From contig NZ_JALGCL010000002.1 of the NCBI RefSeq assembly GCF_022808325.1, positions 1 to 64,000 on the forward strand: a stretch of DNA of 64,000 bases, in the 5' to 3' direction. Shown one piece after another: positions 42,685-54,813 of this stretch; within the stretch, counting starts at the first letter, position 1; the number at the start of each line of letters is the position of its first letter. This stretch comes from Cognatiluteimonas sedimenti. Lineage in GTDB: Bacteria > Pseudomonadota > Gammaproteobacteria > Xanthomonadales > Xanthomonadaceae. Below the pieces are notes generated by a model. That model was not told where the DNA came from and searched no databases. It saw nothing but the letters and a program-made list of their open reading frames with translations. The translations under genes and the position numbers were made by a program.

Positions 42685-44153
42685 AGCCGCTGCCGCTGTC
42701 GCGGATCGCGCAATGGACCGGCGGCCGCCTGCACGGCGCCGACGTCCTGATCGACGCGGTCGCCAGCGATACCCGCACCCTCGACGCCAGCGATGGCCGC
42801 GCGGCGCTGTACGTGGCGCTGAAGGGCGAGCGCTTCGACGGCCACGACCATGTCGCCGCGGCGCAGCAGGCCGGCGCGCGCGCGGCGCTGGTGGCGCGCG
42901 AGGTCGACAGCCCGCTGCCGCAGGTGGTGGTCGCCGACACCGAGCGCGCGCTGGGCGCGTTCGCGGCCGCCCTGCAGCGCACCCGCGCCACGAAGGTCGC
43001 CGCGATCACCGGCAGCAACGGCAAGACCAGCGTCAAGACGCTGCTGCTGCCGATCCTGCAGCGCGCCACGGTCCTGGGCGCAGACGGCGCCTACGCCAAC
43101 CCGGGCAACCGCAACAACGAGATCGGCCTGCCGCTGGCGGTGCTGGACGCGCCGGAGCACGCGCAGTTCGCGATCTACGAGATGGGCGCCGGCAAGCCCG
43201 GCGACATCGCCTACCTGACCGCGATCGCGCGTCCGCACGCCGCCCTGGTCAACAACATCGCGCCGGCGCACCTGGAGCGCATGGGCAGCCTGCTCGGGGT
43301 TGCCGACACCAAGGCCGCGATCTACGACGCGCTGCCGCCCGACGGGGTTGCGGTCATCAATGCCGACGACGCCTTCGCGCCCTATTTCGCCGAGCGCGCG
43401 CACGGCCGCCGCCTGATCCGCTTCGGGCTGGAGGCCAGCGCCGATGTCGGTGCGCGCGACATCAGCGTCGACGCCGCCGGTTCGCGCTTCGTGCTGACCA
43501 CCCCGCAAGGCGACATCGACATCGTGCTGGCGCTGGCCGGGCGCCACAACGTGCGCAATGCGCTGGCCGCGGCCTCGCTGGCCCTGGGCCTGGGCGCGAC
43601 GCTGGAGGCGATCCGCGACGGACTGGCCGCCGCGCGCCCTGTCGCTGGCCGCCTGGTGAACCATCGCCTCGCCAGTGGCGCGTTGCTGATCGACGACAGC
43701 TACAACGCCAACCCCGGTTCCATGAACGCCGCGGTGGAGCTGCTCGCCGCGGATACCGCAGGCCACGCAGGCGCAGAGGCCTGGCTGGTGCTTGGCGACA
43801 TGCGCGAACTCGGCGCCGACGCGCAGGCCCTGCACGCCGAAGCCGGGCGCCGGGCGAAGGCCGCGGGCGTGGCGCGGCTATATGCGCTCGGGCCGTTGAG
43901 CGCCGCCGCGGTCGAGGCATTCGGCGGGGGCGCACGCCATTTCGATGGCCACGCGGCGCTGGCCGATGCGCTGCGCCGTGACCTCGCGGCCTTCATGGGT
44001 GCGGCTCCGCCCGCGCGTACGACGCGTGGCGACGCGGCGACGGTCGAAGCCACCCGGCAAAGCCTGCGGGTGCTGGTCAAGGGTTCGCGCGGCAGCGCCA
44101 TGGAGCAGGTCGTCAAGGCCTTGCTCGAGGGGGAGGACACCGATGCTGCTTGA
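42681..44153 (+). CDS. murF: UDP-MurNAc-tripeptide:D-Ala-D-Ala ligase MurF, with a C-terminal insertion
   Basis: Protein of 490 residues, longer than the usual 450-460. The P-loop is GSNGKTS at about 111; other motifs are [43 protein letters not shown], and [12 protein letters not shown]. It adds D-Ala-D-Ala to complete the pentapeptide. A block of about 25 residues (439-463, with [18 protein letters not shown]) interrupts the C-terminal domain just before the conserved [15 protein letters not shown]. It appears to be an in-frame insertion of repeat-like GC-rich DNA. It overlaps mraY by 11 bases. Confidence 0.95.
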   Translation: MKPLPLSRIAQWTGGRLHGADVLIDAVASDTRTLDASDGRAALYVALKGERFDGHDHVAAAQQAGARAALVAREVDSPLPQVVVADTERALGAFAAALQRTRATKVAAITGSNGKTSVKTLLLPILQRATVLGADGAYANPGNRNNEIGLPLAVLDAPEHAQFAIYEMGAGKPGDIAYLTAIARPHAALVNNIAPAHLERMGSLLGVADTKAAIYDALPPDGVAVINADDAFAPYFAERAHGRRLIRFGLEASADVGARDISVDAAGSRFVLTTPQGDIDIVLALAGRHNVRNALAAASLALGLGATLEAIRDGLAAARPVAGRLVNHRLASGALLIDDSYNANPGSMNAAVELLAADTAGHAGAEAWLVLGDMRELGADAQALHAEAGRRAKAAGVARLYALGPLSAAAVEAFGGGARHFDGHAALADALRRDLAAFMGAAPPARTTRGDAATVEATRQSLRVLVKGSRGSAMEQVVKALLEGEDTDAA

Positions 44154-45228
44154 ACTGACGCGCTGGCTGGAACAACTGCAGAGCCTGTTCGGGCTGTTCG
44201 GCTACCTCACCTTCCGCGGCATCCTCAGCGCGCTGACCGCGCTGGCGCTGTCGCTGTGGTGGGGGCCGGCGATGATCCGCAAGCTGGCGCAGTTCAAGGG
44301 CGGGCAGCCGATCCGCAGCGACGGCCCGCAGACCCACTTCTCCAAGGCCGGGACGCCGACCATGGGCGGCGCGCTGATCCTGGTCACGGTACTCGCCTCG
44401 GTGCTGCTGTGGGGCGACCTGCGCAACCGCTACGTGTGGGTGGTGCTGGCGGTGATGCTCGCGTTCGGGGCGATCGGCTGGTACGACGACTGGTTGAAGA
44501 TCGTCAAGCGCGATCCCAACGGCATGAAGTCGCGCTGGAAGTACCTGGCGCAATCGTTGTTCGGCCTCGCCGCGGGCCTGTACCTGTACTACACCGCCGA
44601 CGTGCAGGCGGCCACCACCTTCTACATCCCGATGTTCAAGGCGGTGGCGTTGCCGCTGGTAAGCGTGAGCTTCGTGTTCATCGCCTACCTGTGGATCGTC
44701 GGCTTCTCCAACGCGGTCAACCTCACCGACGGCCTCGACGGGCTCGCGATCATGCCGACGGTGCTGGTGGCCTGCGCGCTGGGCGTGTTCGCCTATGCGT
44801 CCGGGCATGCGCAGTTCGCCAGCTACCTGCAGATCCCGCGAATCCCCGGCGCCGGCGAGCTGGTGATCATCTGCGCGGCGATCGCCGGCGCGGGCCTGGG
44901 CTTCCTCTGGTTCAACACCTACCCGGCGATGGTGTTCATGGGCGACATCGGCGCGCTGGCGCTGGGCGCGGTGCTCGGCGCGATTGCCGTGATCGTGCGC
45001 CAGGAGCTGGTGCTGGTGGTGATGGGCGGCGTGTTCGTGATCGAGACGCTGTCGGTGATGATCCAGGTGGCGTCGTTCAAGCTCACCGGCAAGCGCGTGT
45101 TCCGGATGGCGCCGATCCACCACCACTTCGAGCTCAAGGGCTGGCCGGAGCCGCGGGTGATCGTGCGCTTCTGGATCATCTCGGTGGTGCTGGTGCTGGT
45201 CGGCCTTGCGACCTTGAAGGTGCGCTGA
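44143..45228 (+). CDS. mraY: Phospho-MurNAc-pentapeptide transferase MraY
   Basis: Polytopic membrane enzyme of 361 residues with about ten spans. Signature motifs are [26 protein letters not shown] (catalytic DD), [37 protein letters not shown], and [17 protein letters not shown]. It forms lipid I from UDP-MurNAc-pentapeptide and undecaprenyl phosphate. The start at 44143 has GGGGGAGG upstream. The stop overlaps the ftsW start (TGATG), leaving no place for the murD gene found here in most dcw clusters. Confidence 0.97.
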   Translation: MLLELTRWLEQLQSLFGLFGYLTFRGILSALTALALSLWWGPAMIRKLAQFKGGQPIRSDGPQTHFSKAGTPTMGGALILVTVLASVLLWGDLRNRYVWVVLAVMLAFGAIGWYDDWLKIVKRDPNGMKSRWKYLAQSLFGLAAGLYLYYTADVQAATTFYIPMFKAVALPLVSVSFVFIAYLWIVGFSNAVNLTDGLDGLAIMPTVLVACALGVFAYASGHAQFASYLQIPRIPGAGELVIICAAIAGAGLGFLWFNTYPAMVFMGDIGALALGAVLGAIAVIVRQELVLVVMGGVFVIETLSVMIQVASFKLTGKRVFRMAPIHHHFELKGWPEPRVIVRFWIISVVLVLVGLATLKVR

Positions 45229-46607
45229 TGAATGCCACGGCTTCCGCCTCGCACGCGCCCTGGACGGGCGCGGCCTCCAGCCAGGCCACCCGGCTCGAGG
45301 CCATCGGTGGCCGCTACGACCCCTGGCTGCTCGGGGTGTCGATCGCGCTGGCGTGCTTCGGCGTGGTGATGGTCGCTTCCAGTTCGATCGCGATCGGCGA
45401 AGGACTGGGCGTCGGCCCGTTCTATTTCCTCGAGCGGCACGTGCTGTTCCTGGCCGGCGGGGTCGCGCTGGCGGCGTGGGCGATGCGCACCGAGCTGAAG
45501 CTGGTCGAGCAGTACGGGCAGTGGTTGCTGCTGGCCTGCTTCGTGCTGTTGCTGCTGGTGTTCGTGCCCGGCATCGGCGTCAGCGTCAACGGCGCGCGGC
45601 GCTGGCTCAACCTCGGGCTGGCGAACTTCCAGGCGGTCGAGGCGGTGAAGCTGCTGTACATCGTGTGGCTGGCCAGCTACCTCAAGCGCTACAGCGAGGA
45701 CGTGACCGCGACCTGGTCGGCGATGCTCAAGCCGCTGGGCGTGGCGGTGCTGCTGGTGGCGTTGCTGGTGTTGCAGCCGGACTTCGGCTCGCTGTCGCTG
45801 ATCCTGGCGATCACGGCCGGCATGCTGGTGCTGGGCGGCGTCAACATGCCGCGCATGTTCGGGCCGGTGCTGGTCGGGCTGCCGCTGCTGGCGATGATCG
45901 CGATCGCCGAGCCCTATCGCATGCGCCGCTTCACCTCGTTCATGGATCCGTGGGCGGACCCGTTCGACAGCGGCTACCAGCTGACCAACGCGCTGATGGC
46001 GGTCGGCCGCGGCGAATGGTTCGGGGTCGGCCTTGGCGCTTCGGTGCAGAAGCTGGCCTACCTGCCGGAAGCGCACACCGACTTCATCCTGGCGGTGATC
46101 GCCGAGGAGCTGGGGTTCGTCGGCGTGTGCGCGGTGATCGCCGCGTACGCGCTGCTGACCGGGCGCGCGTTCTGGATCGGGCTCAAGTGCGTGGAGATGC
46201 GCCGCCACTTCGCCGGCTATTGCGCGTTCGGCATCGCGTTGTGGATGGCGCTGCAGAGCTTCGTCTCGATCGGGGTCAACCTCGGCCTGCTGCCGACCAA
46301 GGGGTTGACGCTGCCGCTGATCTCCTCCGGTGGTTCCAGCGTGCTGATGAGCTGCGCCGCGCTGGGCCTGCTGCTGCGGGTCTCCTACGAACTCGATCGC
46401 GCGCAGCGCCAGGTCGCGCGGCTGCGCGGCGAAGCGGTGCCGGCCGCCGCTGGCGCAGGCAGCCCGCCGCCGCCGACGGCGCACCCGCTGCCGGCCGCCG
46501 GCAAGCCCGCGCGCGGTAGTGCGCGCTTGCGTCCGCGCACCGAGCCTGTCGCCGGGCAATCGCCACCGGTTGCGTCGTCGTCGCTCGGCCTGAGGAAGCG
46601 CACGTGA
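45228..46607 (+). CDS. ftsW: Septal peptidoglycan polymerase FtsW (SEDS family)
   Basis: Protein of 459 residues with ten or so membrane spans. SEDS motifs include [49 protein letters not shown] (catalytic Asp), [61 protein letters not shown] and [19 protein letters not shown]. It polymerises lipid II at the septum with FtsI. The N-terminus has about 30 polar residues, and the C-terminus a long Pro/Ala/Arg-rich cytoplasmic tail of about 70 residues. The murG GTG overlaps its stop. Confidence 0.96.
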   Translation: MNATASASHAPWTGAASSQATRLEAIGGRYDPWLLGVSIALACFGVVMVASSSIAIGEGLGVGPFYFLERHVLFLAGGVALAAWAMRTELKLVEQYGQWLLLACFVLLLLVFVPGIGVSVNGARRWLNLGLANFQAVEAVKLLYIVWLASYLKRYSEDVTATWSAMLKPLGVAVLLVALLVLQPDFGSLSLILAITAGMLVLGGVNMPRMFGPVLVGLPLLAMIAIAEPYRMRRFTSFMDPWADPFDSGYQLTNALMAVGRGEWFGVGLGASVQKLAYLPEAHTDFILAVIAEELGFVGVCAVIAAYALLTGRAFWIGLKCVEMRRHFAGYCAFGIALWMALQSFVSIGVNLGLLPTKGLTLPLISSGGSSVLMSCAALGLLLRVSYELDRAQRQVARLRGEAVPAAAGAGSPPPPTAHPLPAAGKPARGSARLRPRTEPVAGQSPPVASSSLGLRKRT

Positions 46608-47704
46608 ACGCGCCGCGACCCAATGACAGGCCGGTGATGATTCTGGCCGGCGGCACCGGCGGCCACATCTTCCCCGGGCTGGCGGTGGCCGCGGCACTGC
46701 GCGCGCGCGGCGTGCAGGTGTCGTGGCTGGGCGCCGATGGCGGCATGGAAACGCGGCTGGTGCCGCAGCACGGGATCGCGATCGACACGATCGCGGTCAA
46801 GGGCCTGCGCGGCAAGGGCGTGGCGGCACTGCTGGGTGCGCCGTGGCGCGTGCTGCAGGCGATCCGCGCGGCGTCCCGGGTCATGCGCGCGCGGCTGCCG
46901 GTGGCGGTCGTCAGCTTCGGCGGCTACGCCGCGGGGCCCGGCGGCATCGCCGCGAAGCTGCGCGGCGTCCCGCTGGTCGTGCACGAGCAGAATCGCGCGC
47001 CGGGGATGACCAACCGCGTGCTTGCGCGATTCGCGCGCCGGGTGCTGACCGGCTTCCCGCAGACCTTCAAGGGCATCGCCGAGGACGTGGTCGGCAATCC
47101 GGTGCGCGGCGCGATCGCGGCGCTGCCGCCGCCAGCGCAACGCTTCGCCACCCGCAGCGGCGCATTGCGCCTGCTGGTGCTGGGCGGCAGCCAAGGCGCG
47201 CGCGCGCTCAACGAAGCGCTGCCGCGCGCGCTGGCCACGCTCAGCGGCAGCGTGCAGGTCCGCCACCAGTGCGGCGAGAAGCTGCGCGAGGACGCCGAGC
47301 GCGCCTACGCACAGGCCGGCGTCGCCGCCAGCGTGGAGCCCTTCATCGCCGACATGGCCGCGGCCTATGCCGACGCCGACCTGGTGGTGTGCCGCGCGGG
47401 CGCGCTGACCCTGGCCGAACTGTGCGCCGCCGGCATTGGCAGCGTGCTGGTGCCGTTCCCGCAGGCGGTCGACGACCACCAGACGAAGAACGCCGAATAC
47501 CTGGTCGAGCGCGGCGCGGCGCTGCTGCTGCCGCAGGGCGAACGCCTGGCAGAGGAACTGCGCGCCGCCCTGGCCGCGCTTGCGCCGGACCCGGTGCGGC
47601 GCCTGGCGATGGCCGAAGCCGCGCGCGCGCTGTCCCGCCCGGATGCCGCCGAGCGCGTCGCCGACGCGGTGCTCGCCGCCAGCGCATGGAAGGAAGCCGC
47701 ATGA
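46604..47704 (+). CDS. murG: UDP-GlcNAc:lipid I GlcNAc transferase MurG
   Basis: GT28 enzyme of 366 residues starting at GTG within a GTGA overlap. G-loops are [18 protein letters not shown] (residues about 9-26) and [16 protein letters not shown]; the C-terminal half has [16 protein letters not shown] and [37 protein letters not shown] for UDP-GlcNAc binding. It makes lipid II on the inner face of the membrane. The stop overlaps the murC start (ATGA). Confidence 0.97.
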   Translation: MNAPRPNDRPVMILAGGTGGHIFPGLAVAAALRARGVQVSWLGADGGMETRLVPQHGIAIDTIAVKGLRGKGVAALLGAPWRVLQAIRAASRVMRARLPVAVVSFGGYAAGPGGIAAKLRGVPLVVHEQNRAPGMTNRVLARFARRVLTGFPQTFKGIAEDVVGNPVRGAIAALPPPAQRFATRSGALRLLVLGGSQGARALNEALPRALATLSGSVQVRHQCGEKLREDAERAYAQAGVAASVEPFIADMAAAYADADLVVCRAGALTLAELCAAGIGSVLVPFPQAVDDHQTKNAEYLVERGAALLLPQGERLAEELRAALAALAPDPVRRLAMAEAARALSRPDAAERVADAVLAASAWKEAA

Positions 47705-49164
47705 GCGCCGTCCGCCGCCTGCTCGGCAGCCGCGACATCGCCCGTACCCGGCTCGATGGCGCCGCCACGCGCGTCCACTTCGTCGGCATCGGCGGCGTCG
47801 GCATGAGCGGCATCGCCGAAGTCCTGTGCACGCTGGGCTGCACCGTGTCGGGCTCGGACAATGCCGACAACGCGGTGACCCGGCGGCTGGCCTCGCTGGG
47901 CGCGACCATCCACCGCGGCCATGCCGCCAGCCACGTGCACGGCGCCGACTGCGTGGTCGCCTCCAGCGCGATCCAGGCCGACAACCCCGAACTGGCCGAG
48001 GCGCGCGCGCGCCGCATCCCGGTGGTGCCGCGCGCGGAAATGCTGGCCGAGCTGATGCGCTTCCGCCGCGGCATCGCGGTCGCCGGCACCCACGGCAAGA
48101 CCACCACCACCTCGTTGCTGGCCAGCGTGCTCGGCGAGGGCGGGCTCGACCCCACGTTCGTCATCGGCGGCAAGCTGCTGGCGGCCGGCGCCAATGCGCG
48201 CCTCGGCGGCGGCGACTGGCTGGTGGCCGAGGCCGACGAAAGCGACGGCAGCTTCCTGCGCCTCAACCCGCTGGTCGCCATCGTCACCAACATCGACGCC
48301 GACCATCTGGAGAACTACGGCGGCGACTTCGCCAACGTGCAGGCCGCGTTCGCCGAGTTCCTGCACCGGCTGCCGTTCTATGGCCTGGCGGTGCTGTGCA
48401 TCGACGACCCGGAGGTCGCCACGCTCGCCGCCGGCACGCCGCGCCACGTGATGACCTACGGCTTCGCCGACGAGGCCGACGTGCGTGCCGAGGACGTCCG
48501 CCAGGACGGCGCCTGCATGCGCTTCGTGCTGTGCCTGCCCGATGGCGCGCGCACGCCGGTCGAACTGGCGCTGCCCGGCCGCCACAACGTGCTCAACGCG
48601 CTGGCCGCGGCCGCGGTCGGCTGGCAACTGGGGATCGCCGCCGATGCCATTGCGCGGGCGCTGCAGAAATTCGCCGGCATCGGCCGCCGCTTCAACCTGC
48701 TGGCCAGGCTCACCACCGCCAGGGGCGCGACGGTCCAGCTGGTCGACGACTACGGCCACCATCCCAAGGAACTGGAAGCGGTGTTCGCCGCCGCGCGTGG
48801 CGGCTGGCCGGACCAGCGCCTGGTGGTCGCGTTCCAGCCGCACCGCTACAGCCGCACGCGGGACCTGTTCGACGAGTTCGCGGCGGTGCTCTCCGGCGTC
48901 GATGCGCTGGTGCTGACCGAGGTCTACCCGGCCGGCGAACAGCCGATCGCCGGCGCCGACGCCAAGGCGCTGGCACGCGCGATCCGCGCCCGCGGCCGTA
49001 TCGATCCGGTGGTCGTCGGCAGCGCCGGCGAGCTGGCCACGGTGTTGCCCGACATCCTGCATGACGGCGACCTGCTGCTGCTGATGGGCGCCGGCGACAT
49101 CGGCCAGGCCGCGCAGCAGCTGGCGGCGAACGGGTTCGGCGCGGGCGAGGGCGCGCAGGCATGA
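47701..49164 (+). CDS. murC: UDP-N-acetylmuramate:L-alanine ligase MurC
   Basis: Protein of 487 residues: the N-terminal Rossmann part has [18 protein letters not shown], the ATPase domain has [22 protein letters not shown] and [10 protein letters not shown], and the C-terminal domain has [20 protein letters not shown] and [10 protein letters not shown]. It begins the Mur ligase series by adding L-Ala. It overlaps murG and ddlB by four bases each. Confidence 0.97.
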   Translation: MSAVRRLLGSRDIARTRLDGAATRVHFVGIGGVGMSGIAEVLCTLGCTVSGSDNADNAVTRRLASLGATIHRGHAASHVHGADCVVASSAIQADNPELAEARARRIPVVPRAEMLAELMRFRRGIAVAGTHGKTTTTSLLASVLGEGGLDPTFVIGGKLLAAGANARLGGGDWLVAEADESDGSFLRLNPLVAIVTNIDADHLENYGGDFANVQAAFAEFLHRLPFYGLAVLCIDDPEVATLAAGTPRHVMTYGFADEADVRAEDVRQDGACMRFVLCLPDGARTPVELALPGRHNVLNALAAAAVGWQLGIAADAIARALQKFAGIGRRFNLLARLTTARGATVQLVDDYGHHPKELEAVFAAARGGWPDQRLVVAFQPHRYSRTRDLFDEFAAVLSGVDALVLTEVYPAGEQPIAGADAKALARAIRARGRIDPVVVGSAGELATVLPDILHDGDLLLLMGAGDIGQAAQQLAANGFGAGEGAQA

Positions 49165-50144
49165 CCGCGATGCTTTCGCCGCCGCGCATCACCGATCCGG
49201 CGCTGTTCGGGCACGTCGCCGTGCTGATGGGCGGCACCAGTTCCGAGCGTGACGTGTCGCTGGATTCCGGCCGCAACGTGCTGGCGGCGCTGCGTGCGCG
49301 CGGGATCAAGGCCGACGCTGTCGACGGCATTCCCAACCTGGTGCGCGAACTGCAGTCCGGGCACTTCGACCGCGTGTTCAACATCCTCCACGGCAACAAG
49401 GGCGGTGGCGAGGACGGCGTGCTGCAGGGGCTGCTGGAAGCGCTCGGCATGCCGTACACCGGCTCGGGCGTGCTGGGCAGCGCGCTGTCGATGGACAAGA
49501 TCCGCAGCAAGCAGGTGTGGCTGGCGCTCGGCTTGCCGACGCCGCGCTACGTGCGGCTCGAGCGGGGCGCGGACGTGCATGCCGCCGCGCGCGAACTGGG
49601 CCTGCCGCTGATCGTCAAGCCGGCGTGCGAGGGCTCCAGCGTCGGCGTCAGCCGCGTCCACGGGGATGCCGACCTCGACGCCGCGGTCGAGCTGGCCGCG
49701 CGCTATCCCGGCGAGTTGCTGGTCGAGCAGCTGATCGAATCCGACCGCGGCGCCGCCGGCGAGTACACCATCGGCGTGCTCGACGGCCGCGCGTTGGCCA
49801 GCATCCACATCGTGCCCAGAGGTGGCTGGTACGACTACAACGCGAAGTACGTCGCCGAGGACACGCAATACATCTGCCCGGGGCTCGACGAAGCCGGCGA
49901 AGCGCAGGCGCGGGCGATGGCCGAGCGCGCGTTCGCCGCGCTCGGGCTGCATGGATGGGCGCGGATCGACTTCATGCGCGACCGCGACGGCCGCAACTGG
50001 CTGCTGGAGGCCAACACCGCGCCGGGCATGACCAGCCATTCGCTGATGCCCAAGTCGGCGGCGGCGTTCGGCATTGCCTTCGAGGAGTTGTGCTGGCGGA
50101 TCCTCGAAACCAGCCTGCCGGCGACGGAGGTCGCGCCCGCATGA
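49161..50144 (+). CDS. ddlB: D-alanine:D-alanine ligase
   Basis: ATP-grasp enzyme of 327 residues. N-terminal domain [23 protein letters not shown]; then [74 protein letters not shown] and [18 protein letters not shown]. It provides D-Ala-D-Ala for MurF. ATGA overlaps join it to murC and ftsQ. Confidence 0.97.
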   Translation: MTAMLSPPRITDPALFGHVAVLMGGTSSERDVSLDSGRNVLAALRARGIKADAVDGIPNLVRELQSGHFDRVFNILHGNKGGGEDGVLQGLLEALGMPYTGSGVLGSALSMDKIRSKQVWLALGLPTPRYVRLERGADVHAAARELGLPLIVKPACEGSSVGVSRVHGDADLDAAVELAARYPGELLVEQLIESDRGAAGEYTIGVLDGRALASIHIVPRGGWYDYNAKYVAEDTQYICPGLDEAGEAQARAMAERAFAALGLHGWARIDFMRDRDGRNWLLEANTAPGMTSHSLMPKSAAAFGIAFEELCWRILETSLPATEVAPA

Positions 50145-50911
50145 ACGCGATCCTGCGCATCCTCGCCTGGACGCTGGCCGTGGTGCTGGTAGCGCTGCCG
50201 GTGGTGGCGGTCGTCAACGGCTGGATCGGCGCCGAGCGCTGGCCGCTGCGCACGCTGCGGGTGCAGGGCGAACTGCAGCGCGTGGATGGCGCCACCCTGC
50301 AGAAGACGCTGCTGCCGTACGCGCATCGCGGTTTCTTCGCGGTACGGCTCGAGGACGCGCGCGCAGCGGTGGCGAGGCTGCCGTGGGTCGAGCACGCCGA
50401 AGTGCGCAAGCGCTGGCCGGACGTGCTGGAAGTGCGGATCGTCGAGCACAAGCCGTTCGCGCAATGGGGCCGGGACCGCCTGCTGTCGGAGGAAGGGCAG
50501 TTGTTCCCGGCGGCCGGGATCGCGGTCCCCAAGGGCCTGCCGCGGCTGGATGGCCCGGATACGCGGGTCGCCGCCGTGGTCGCGCTCTACAACGAATCGC
50601 GCGCGCTGTTCGCGCCCAGCGGGATCGGCGTGCGCGGCGTGGCGCTGGACCGCCGCGGCAGCTGGACGCTGGTGCTTTCCGGCGGCACCGACGTGGTCGT
50701 CGGCAGCAGCGAGGCACGCCTGCGCCTCGGGCGCTTCGCACGGCTGCTGCCGCAGCTGCTGTCGCAGAAGCAGCTGCCGCTGGCGCGCGCGGACCTGCGC
50801 TACACCAACGGCTTCGCCCTGACCTGGGCTGGGGCGACGGCGCCCCAACACAGCGCGACCACTCCCCCACCCGCCACCGCCGGCGGGCGCAGCACGGAAG
50901 GAAGTACATGA
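50141..50911 (+). CDS. ftsQ: Cell division protein FtsQ
   Basis: Protein of 256 residues: short cytoplasmic N-terminus, one membrane span (about 3-26, [22 protein letters not shown]), then the POTRA domain ([42 protein letters not shown]) and the FtsQ beta domain ([28 protein letters not shown]). It links the early and late divisome with FtsB and FtsL. The tail is low complexity ([13 protein letters not shown]). The stop overlaps the ftsA start. Confidence 0.94.
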   Translation: MNAILRILAWTLAVVLVALPVVAVVNGWIGAERWPLRTLRVQGELQRVDGATLQKTLLPYAHRGFFAVRLEDARAAVARLPWVEHAEVRKRWPDVLEVRIVEHKPFAQWGRDRLLSEEGQLFPAAGIAVPKGLPRLDGPDTRVAAVVALYNESRALFAPSGIGVRGVALDRRGSWTLVLSGGTDVVVGSSEARLRLGRFARLLPQLLSQKQLPLARADLRYTNGFALTWAGATAPQHSATTPPPATAGGRSTEGST

Positions 50912-52143
50912 ACCGCAAAGGCGACAAGGCACTGATCGTCGGGCTCGACATCGGCACCTCCAAGGTGGTGGCGCTGGTGGGCGAGTATTCGCCCGGCAAC
51001 CCGATCGAGGTGATCGGCATCGGCTCGCACGAGTCGCGCGGGCTCAAGCGCGGCGTGGTGGTGGACATCGAATCCACGGTGCAGTCGATCCAGCGCGCGG
51101 TCGAGGAGGCCGAGCTGATGGCCGGCTGCGAGATCCGCAGCGTGTACGCGTCGATCTCCGGCAACCACGTGCAGTGCCGCAACTCGCCCGGGATCGTCCC
51201 GATCCGCGACGGCGAGGTGACCTGGGGCGACCTCGACCGCGTGCTCGAGGCGGCCAAGGCAGTGGCGATCCCGGCCGACCAGAAGATCCTGCACGCGATC
51301 CCGCGCGAGTACGTGCTGGACGATTCCCAGGAAGGCATCCGCAACCCGGTCGGCATGACCGGCGTGCGCCTGGAAGTGCACGCGCACCTGGTGGTGTGCG
51401 CGCAGTCGGCCGCCGCCAACATCAGCAAGTGCGTGCAGCGCTGCGGCCTGCAGGTCGACGACCTGATCCTGTCGTCGCTGGCCTCGGCCACCGCGGTGCT
51501 GACCAGCGACGAGCGCGAGCTCGGCGTGGTGCTGGTCGACATCGGCGCCGGCACCACGGACCTGGCGGTATTCGTGCTGGGCGCGATCAGCCATACCGCG
51601 TCGTTGCCGATCGCAGGCGACCACGTCACCAACGACATCGCGCACATGCTGCGCACGCCCACGCCCGAGGCCGAGCAGATCAAGGTCCGCTACGCCTGCG
51701 CGCTGGCGCAGCTGGCGACGGCGGAGGAGTCGATCCAGGTGCCCAGCGTCGGCGACCGCCCGCCGCGGCGCCTGCCGCGGCATTCGCTGGCGCAGGCGGT
51801 GCAGGGGCGCTACGAGGAAATCTTCGAGATGGTGCAGGCCGAACTGCGCCGCAGCGGCTTCGAGGAACTGGTGCGCGCCGGCATGGTGCTCACCGGCGGC
51901 GCCTCGAAGATGGAAGGCGTGGTGGAACTGGCCGAGGAAATGCTGCAGATGCCGGTGCGCGTGGGCATCCCGCAGCACGTGACCGGCCTGGGCGAAGTGG
52001 TCAACAACCCGGTCCACGCCACCGGCGTCGGCCTGCTGCTGATGGGCAGCCAGATCGAGCATCCGCGGCGGCCGGTGATCCCGACCGGGCGCGCGGGCAG
52101 CTTCTTCAACAAATTGAAGGACTGGTACCGCGGCGAGTTCTGA
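50908..52143 (+). CDS. ftsA: Cell division protein FtsA
   Basis: Actin-like protein of 411 residues. ATP-binding motifs are [17 protein letters not shown] and [16 protein letters not shown]; the SHS2 domain is at about 85-165 ([20 protein letters not shown]), and [19 protein letters not shown] lies towards the end. The C-terminal amphipathic membrane helix is visible ([14 protein letters not shown]). It tethers FtsZ to the membrane and recruits the divisome. It has a strong ribosome site (GGAAGGAA) and is followed by a 122-base gap before ftsZ. Confidence 0.97.
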   Translation: MNRKGDKALIVGLDIGTSKVVALVGEYSPGNPIEVIGIGSHESRGLKRGVVVDIESTVQSIQRAVEEAELMAGCEIRSVYASISGNHVQCRNSPGIVPIRDGEVTWGDLDRVLEAAKAVAIPADQKILHAIPREYVLDDSQEGIRNPVGMTGVRLEVHAHLVVCAQSAAANISKCVQRCGLQVDDLILSSLASATAVLTSDERELGVVLVDIGAGTTDLAVFVLGAISHTASLPIAGDHVTNDIAHMLRTPTPEAEQIKVRYACALAQLATAEESIQVPSVGDRPPRRLPRHSLAQAVQGRYEEIFEMVQAELRRSGFEELVRAGMVLTGGASKMEGVVELAEEMLQMPVRVGIPQHVTGLGEVVNNPVHATGVGLLLMGSQIEHPRRPVIPTGRAGSFFNKLKDWYRGEF

Positions 52144-52265
52144 GGCCGCGGCGCGGGACAACACCGGCGCGACGGCGCGCCGGCGGCAGGGCAGGCAAGG
52201 CGATTGCGGTACTTGGCAACACGACCCGATTCCATAACGAGCAACACAGAACAGAGGACACGGAC
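52144..52265 (+). promoter_or_regulatory. ftsA-ftsZ gap with a possible ftsZ promoter
   Basis: Almost all other genes in this cluster overlap, so this gap is the likeliest place for separate ftsZ control. TTGGCA (52213-52218) is followed after 16 bases by TAACGA (52235-52240), a weak -10. GAGGA lies before the ftsZ ATG. The 3' half of the gap is AT-richer than the surroundings. Confidence 0.35.
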
Positions 52266-53516
52266 ATGGCGCATTTCGAACTGGTTGAAAAGATGGCCCC
52301 GAATGCGGTCATCAAGGTAGTAGGCGTGGGCGGCGGCGGCGGCAACGCGGTCGCGCACATGGTCAACGGCAGCGTCGACGGGGTGGAGTTCATCACCGCC
52401 AACACCGACGCACAGGCGATCAAGAACTGCGGCGCCAAGCTGCAGCTGCAGCTGGGCAGCAACGTCACCAAGGGCCTGGGCGCCGGCGCGAACCCGGAAG
52501 TCGGCCGCCAGGCGGCGCTCGAGGATCGCGAACGCATCATGGACGCGCTGCAGGGCGCCGACATGGTGTTCATCACCGCCGGCATGGGCGGCGGCACCGG
52601 CACCGGCGCGGCGCCGGTGGTCGCGCAGCTGGCCAAGGAGATGGGCATCCTGACCGTGGCGGTCGTCACCAAGCCGTTCCCGTTCGAGGGCCGCCGGCGC
52701 ATGCAGGTCGCGCTCAAGGGCATCGACGAACTGAGCCAGCACTGCGACTCGCTGATCACGATCCCGAACGAGAAGCTGATCACCGTGCTGGGCCGCAACG
52801 CCACCATGATCCAGGCCTTCCGCGCGGCCAACGACGTGCTGCTGGGCGCGGTGCAGGGCATCGCCGACCTGATCGTGCGCCCGGGCCTGATCAACGTCGA
52901 CTTCGCCGACGTCCGCACCGTGATGAGCGAGATGGGCCTGGCGATGATGGGTACCGGCCACGCCCGCGGCGACGACCGCGCGTCTGCCGCGGCCGAGGCC
53001 GCGATCCAGAACCCGCTGCTCGACGACGTCAACCTGTCCGGCGCCAACGGCATCCTGGTCAACATCACCGCCGGCCCGGACTTCACCATGGCCGAGTTCG
53101 ACGAGGTCGGTCGCACGGTGGAAGGTTTCGCCAGCGAGGACGCGACGGTCGTCATCGGCACCGTGCTCGACCCGGACATGCAGGACGAGGTCCGCGTCAC
53201 CGTGGTCGCCACCGGCCTCAACCGTGCCGTCTCGCGGCAGTCGGTGCGCGGCGAGCGTGCGGACTTCAGCTCCGAGCCGAACCGCAAGCCGCACGTCCAG
53301 CTGATCAATACCCAGAACGGCATGGGCAAGCGCGACGGCACCACCGGCATGCTGATCGACGCGGTCGCCGATCCGTTCAATCCCGGCCAGGGCATCGCCG
53401 CCAACCTGCGCGGGCGCAGCAGCGGCAGCGAGGCGCCGGCGCCGGCGGTGGCCGATTTCGGCGGCGACAGCAGCTACCTGGACATCCCGGCGTTCCTCCG
53501 GCGCCAGGCCGACTGA
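52266..53516 (+). CDS. ftsZ: Cell division GTPase FtsZ
   Basis: Tubulin homologue of 416 residues. Motifs are [16 protein letters not shown], the GTP signature [34 protein letters not shown], and the conserved C-terminal peptide [13 protein letters not shown] that binds FtsA and ZipA. A variable linker (about 330-400) lies between core and tip. It forms the Z ring. A strong terminator follows. Confidence 0.98.
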   Translation: MAHFELVEKMAPNAVIKVVGVGGGGGNAVAHMVNGSVDGVEFITANTDAQAIKNCGAKLQLQLGSNVTKGLGAGANPEVGRQAALEDRERIMDALQGADMVFITAGMGGGTGTGAAPVVAQLAKEMGILTVAVVTKPFPFEGRRRMQVALKGIDELSQHCDSLITIPNEKLITVLGRNATMIQAFRAANDVLLGAVQGIADLIVRPGLINVDFADVRTVMSEMGLAMMGTGHARGDDRASAAAEAAIQNPLLDDVNLSGANGILVNITAGPDFTMAEFDEVGRTVEGFASEDATVVIGTVLDPDMQDEVRVTVVATGLNRAVSRQSVRGERADFSSEPNRKPHVQLINTQNGMGKRDGTTGMLIDAVADPFNPGQGIAANLRGRSSGSEAPAPAVADFGGDSSYLDIPAFLRRQAD

Positions 53517-53554
53517 GCGGTCGCCGCCCCGGCGGCAGCCGTGTCCTGCTCCAA

Positions 53555-53592
53555 CCCGCCTGGCCTGCGCCGGCCAGGCGGGGCTGTCTTTC
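53555..53592 (+). terminator. Rho-independent terminator after ftsZ
   Basis: A perfect 11-bp stem (CCCGCCTGGCC at 53555-53565 with GGCCAGGCGGG at 53572-53582), six-base loop, then GCTGTCTTT. It separates the division genes from lpxC. Confidence 0.75.
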
Positions 53593-53815
53593 GGTCGGTC
53601 GGCCCGTGTGGCCGGCCGGCCCGCTTCGCCACCGTCCGCGGATGCCGCGCCACCGCAGCGGTGCCCGGATGGCCCGACCGGTGCAGCTTGCCCATGGCGG
53701 CTGCTTCCGTTCATGTTCAGCGGGGTGCATGCTAGGCTTTGCGCCCTCCCGCGGCCCTGACGCCGTCCTTCGCGACGCCCCGTCCGCACCCACGCCCGCG
53801 ACAGCCCGAGCCTGC
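53593..53815 (+). promoter_or_regulatory. Region upstream of lpxC
   Basis: No gene supported. TAGGCT at 53733-53738 with TTCATG at 53710-53715 (17-base spacing) is a weak candidate promoter, leaving a leader of about 75 bases before the lpxC ATG. Confidence 0.3.
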
Positions 53816-54724
53816 ATGCTGCAGCAACGCACCCTCAAGAACGTGATCCGCGCCACCGGCGTCGGCCTGCACAGTGGCGAGAAGGTCTATCTCACCCTGC
53901 GCCCGGCCGCGGTGGACACCGGCATCGTGTTCCGGCGCGTGGACCTGGACCCGGTGGTGGAAATCCCCGCCAGTGCCGACCTGGTCACCGAAACGATGCT
54001 CTGCACCGGCCTGTCGCAGGGCCTGGGCAAGGTGATGACGGTCGAGCACCTGATGTCGGCCTTCGCCGGCCTCGGCATCGACAACGCCTACGTCGATCTG
54101 TCGGCGGCGGAAGTGCCGATCATGGACGGCTCGGCCGGGCCGTTCGTGTTCCTGCTGCAGTCGGCCGGGCTGGTCGATCAGGCCGCGGCCAAGCGCTTCA
54201 TCCGCATCCGGCGTCCGATCGAGGTGCGCGACGGCGACAAGCGCGCCGGCTTCACCCCCTACGACGGCTTCCGGCTCGACTTCACCGTCGAGTTCAACCA
54301 CCCCGCCATCCCCGCCGCGCAGTCGCGCGCGCAGGTCGAGTTCTCCAGCGAAGCCTACGTGCGCGAGGTCAGCCGCGCCCGCACCTTCGGCTTCATGCGC
54401 GACCTGGAATTCATGCGCGAGCGCAATCTCGGCCTCGGTGGCTCGATGGACAACGCGATCGTGCTCGACGAGTTCCGCGTGCTCAACGACGACGGCCTGC
54501 GCTACGCCGACGAGTTCGTGCGCCACAAGATCCTCGACGCGGTCGGCGACCTGTACCTGGCGGGGCGCCCGATCATCGGTGCGTTCGAGGGCTTCAAGTC
54601 CGGCCATGCGCTCAACAACAAGCTGGTGCGCGCGCTGCTGGCCGAGCGCTCGGCCTGGGAAGAAGTCAGCTTCCCCGACGCCGCCGCCGCCCCGGCCGCC
54701 TACGGCCTGCCGCTGCCGGCCTGA
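53816..54724 (+). CDS. lpxC: UDP-3-O-acyl-N-acetylglucosamine deacetylase LpxC
   Basis: Zinc enzyme of 302 residues, the committed step of lipid A synthesis. The start [24 protein letters not shown] is the family N-terminus. The zinc ligands are in [19 protein letters not shown] (His) and [15 protein letters not shown] (His and Asp); the Glu is in [15 protein letters not shown] is also present, and [13 protein letters not shown] carries the catalytic His. It is separated from ftsZ by a terminator, as in related genomes. Confidence 0.97.
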   Translation: MLQQRTLKNVIRATGVGLHSGEKVYLTLRPAAVDTGIVFRRVDLDPVVEIPASADLVTETMLCTGLSQGLGKVMTVEHLMSAFAGLGIDNAYVDLSAAEVPIMDGSAGPFVFLLQSAGLVDQAAAKRFIRIRRPIEVRDGDKRAGFTPYDGFRLDFTVEFNHPAIPAAQSRAQVEFSSEAYVREVSRARTFGFMRDLEFMRERNLGLGGSMDNAIVLDEFRVLNDDGLRYADEFVRHKILDAVGDLYLAGRPIIGAFEGFKSGHALNNKLVRALLAERSAWEEVSFPDAAAAPAAYGLPLPA

Positions 54725-54813
54725 GCCCTCCGGGCCACTGCCCGGGGGCTTCCCGGGCCATCGTCATGCCGCTGAACCCTGCTCAGACAAGTGAGTGGGT
54801 TGTGAGTGTTTAA

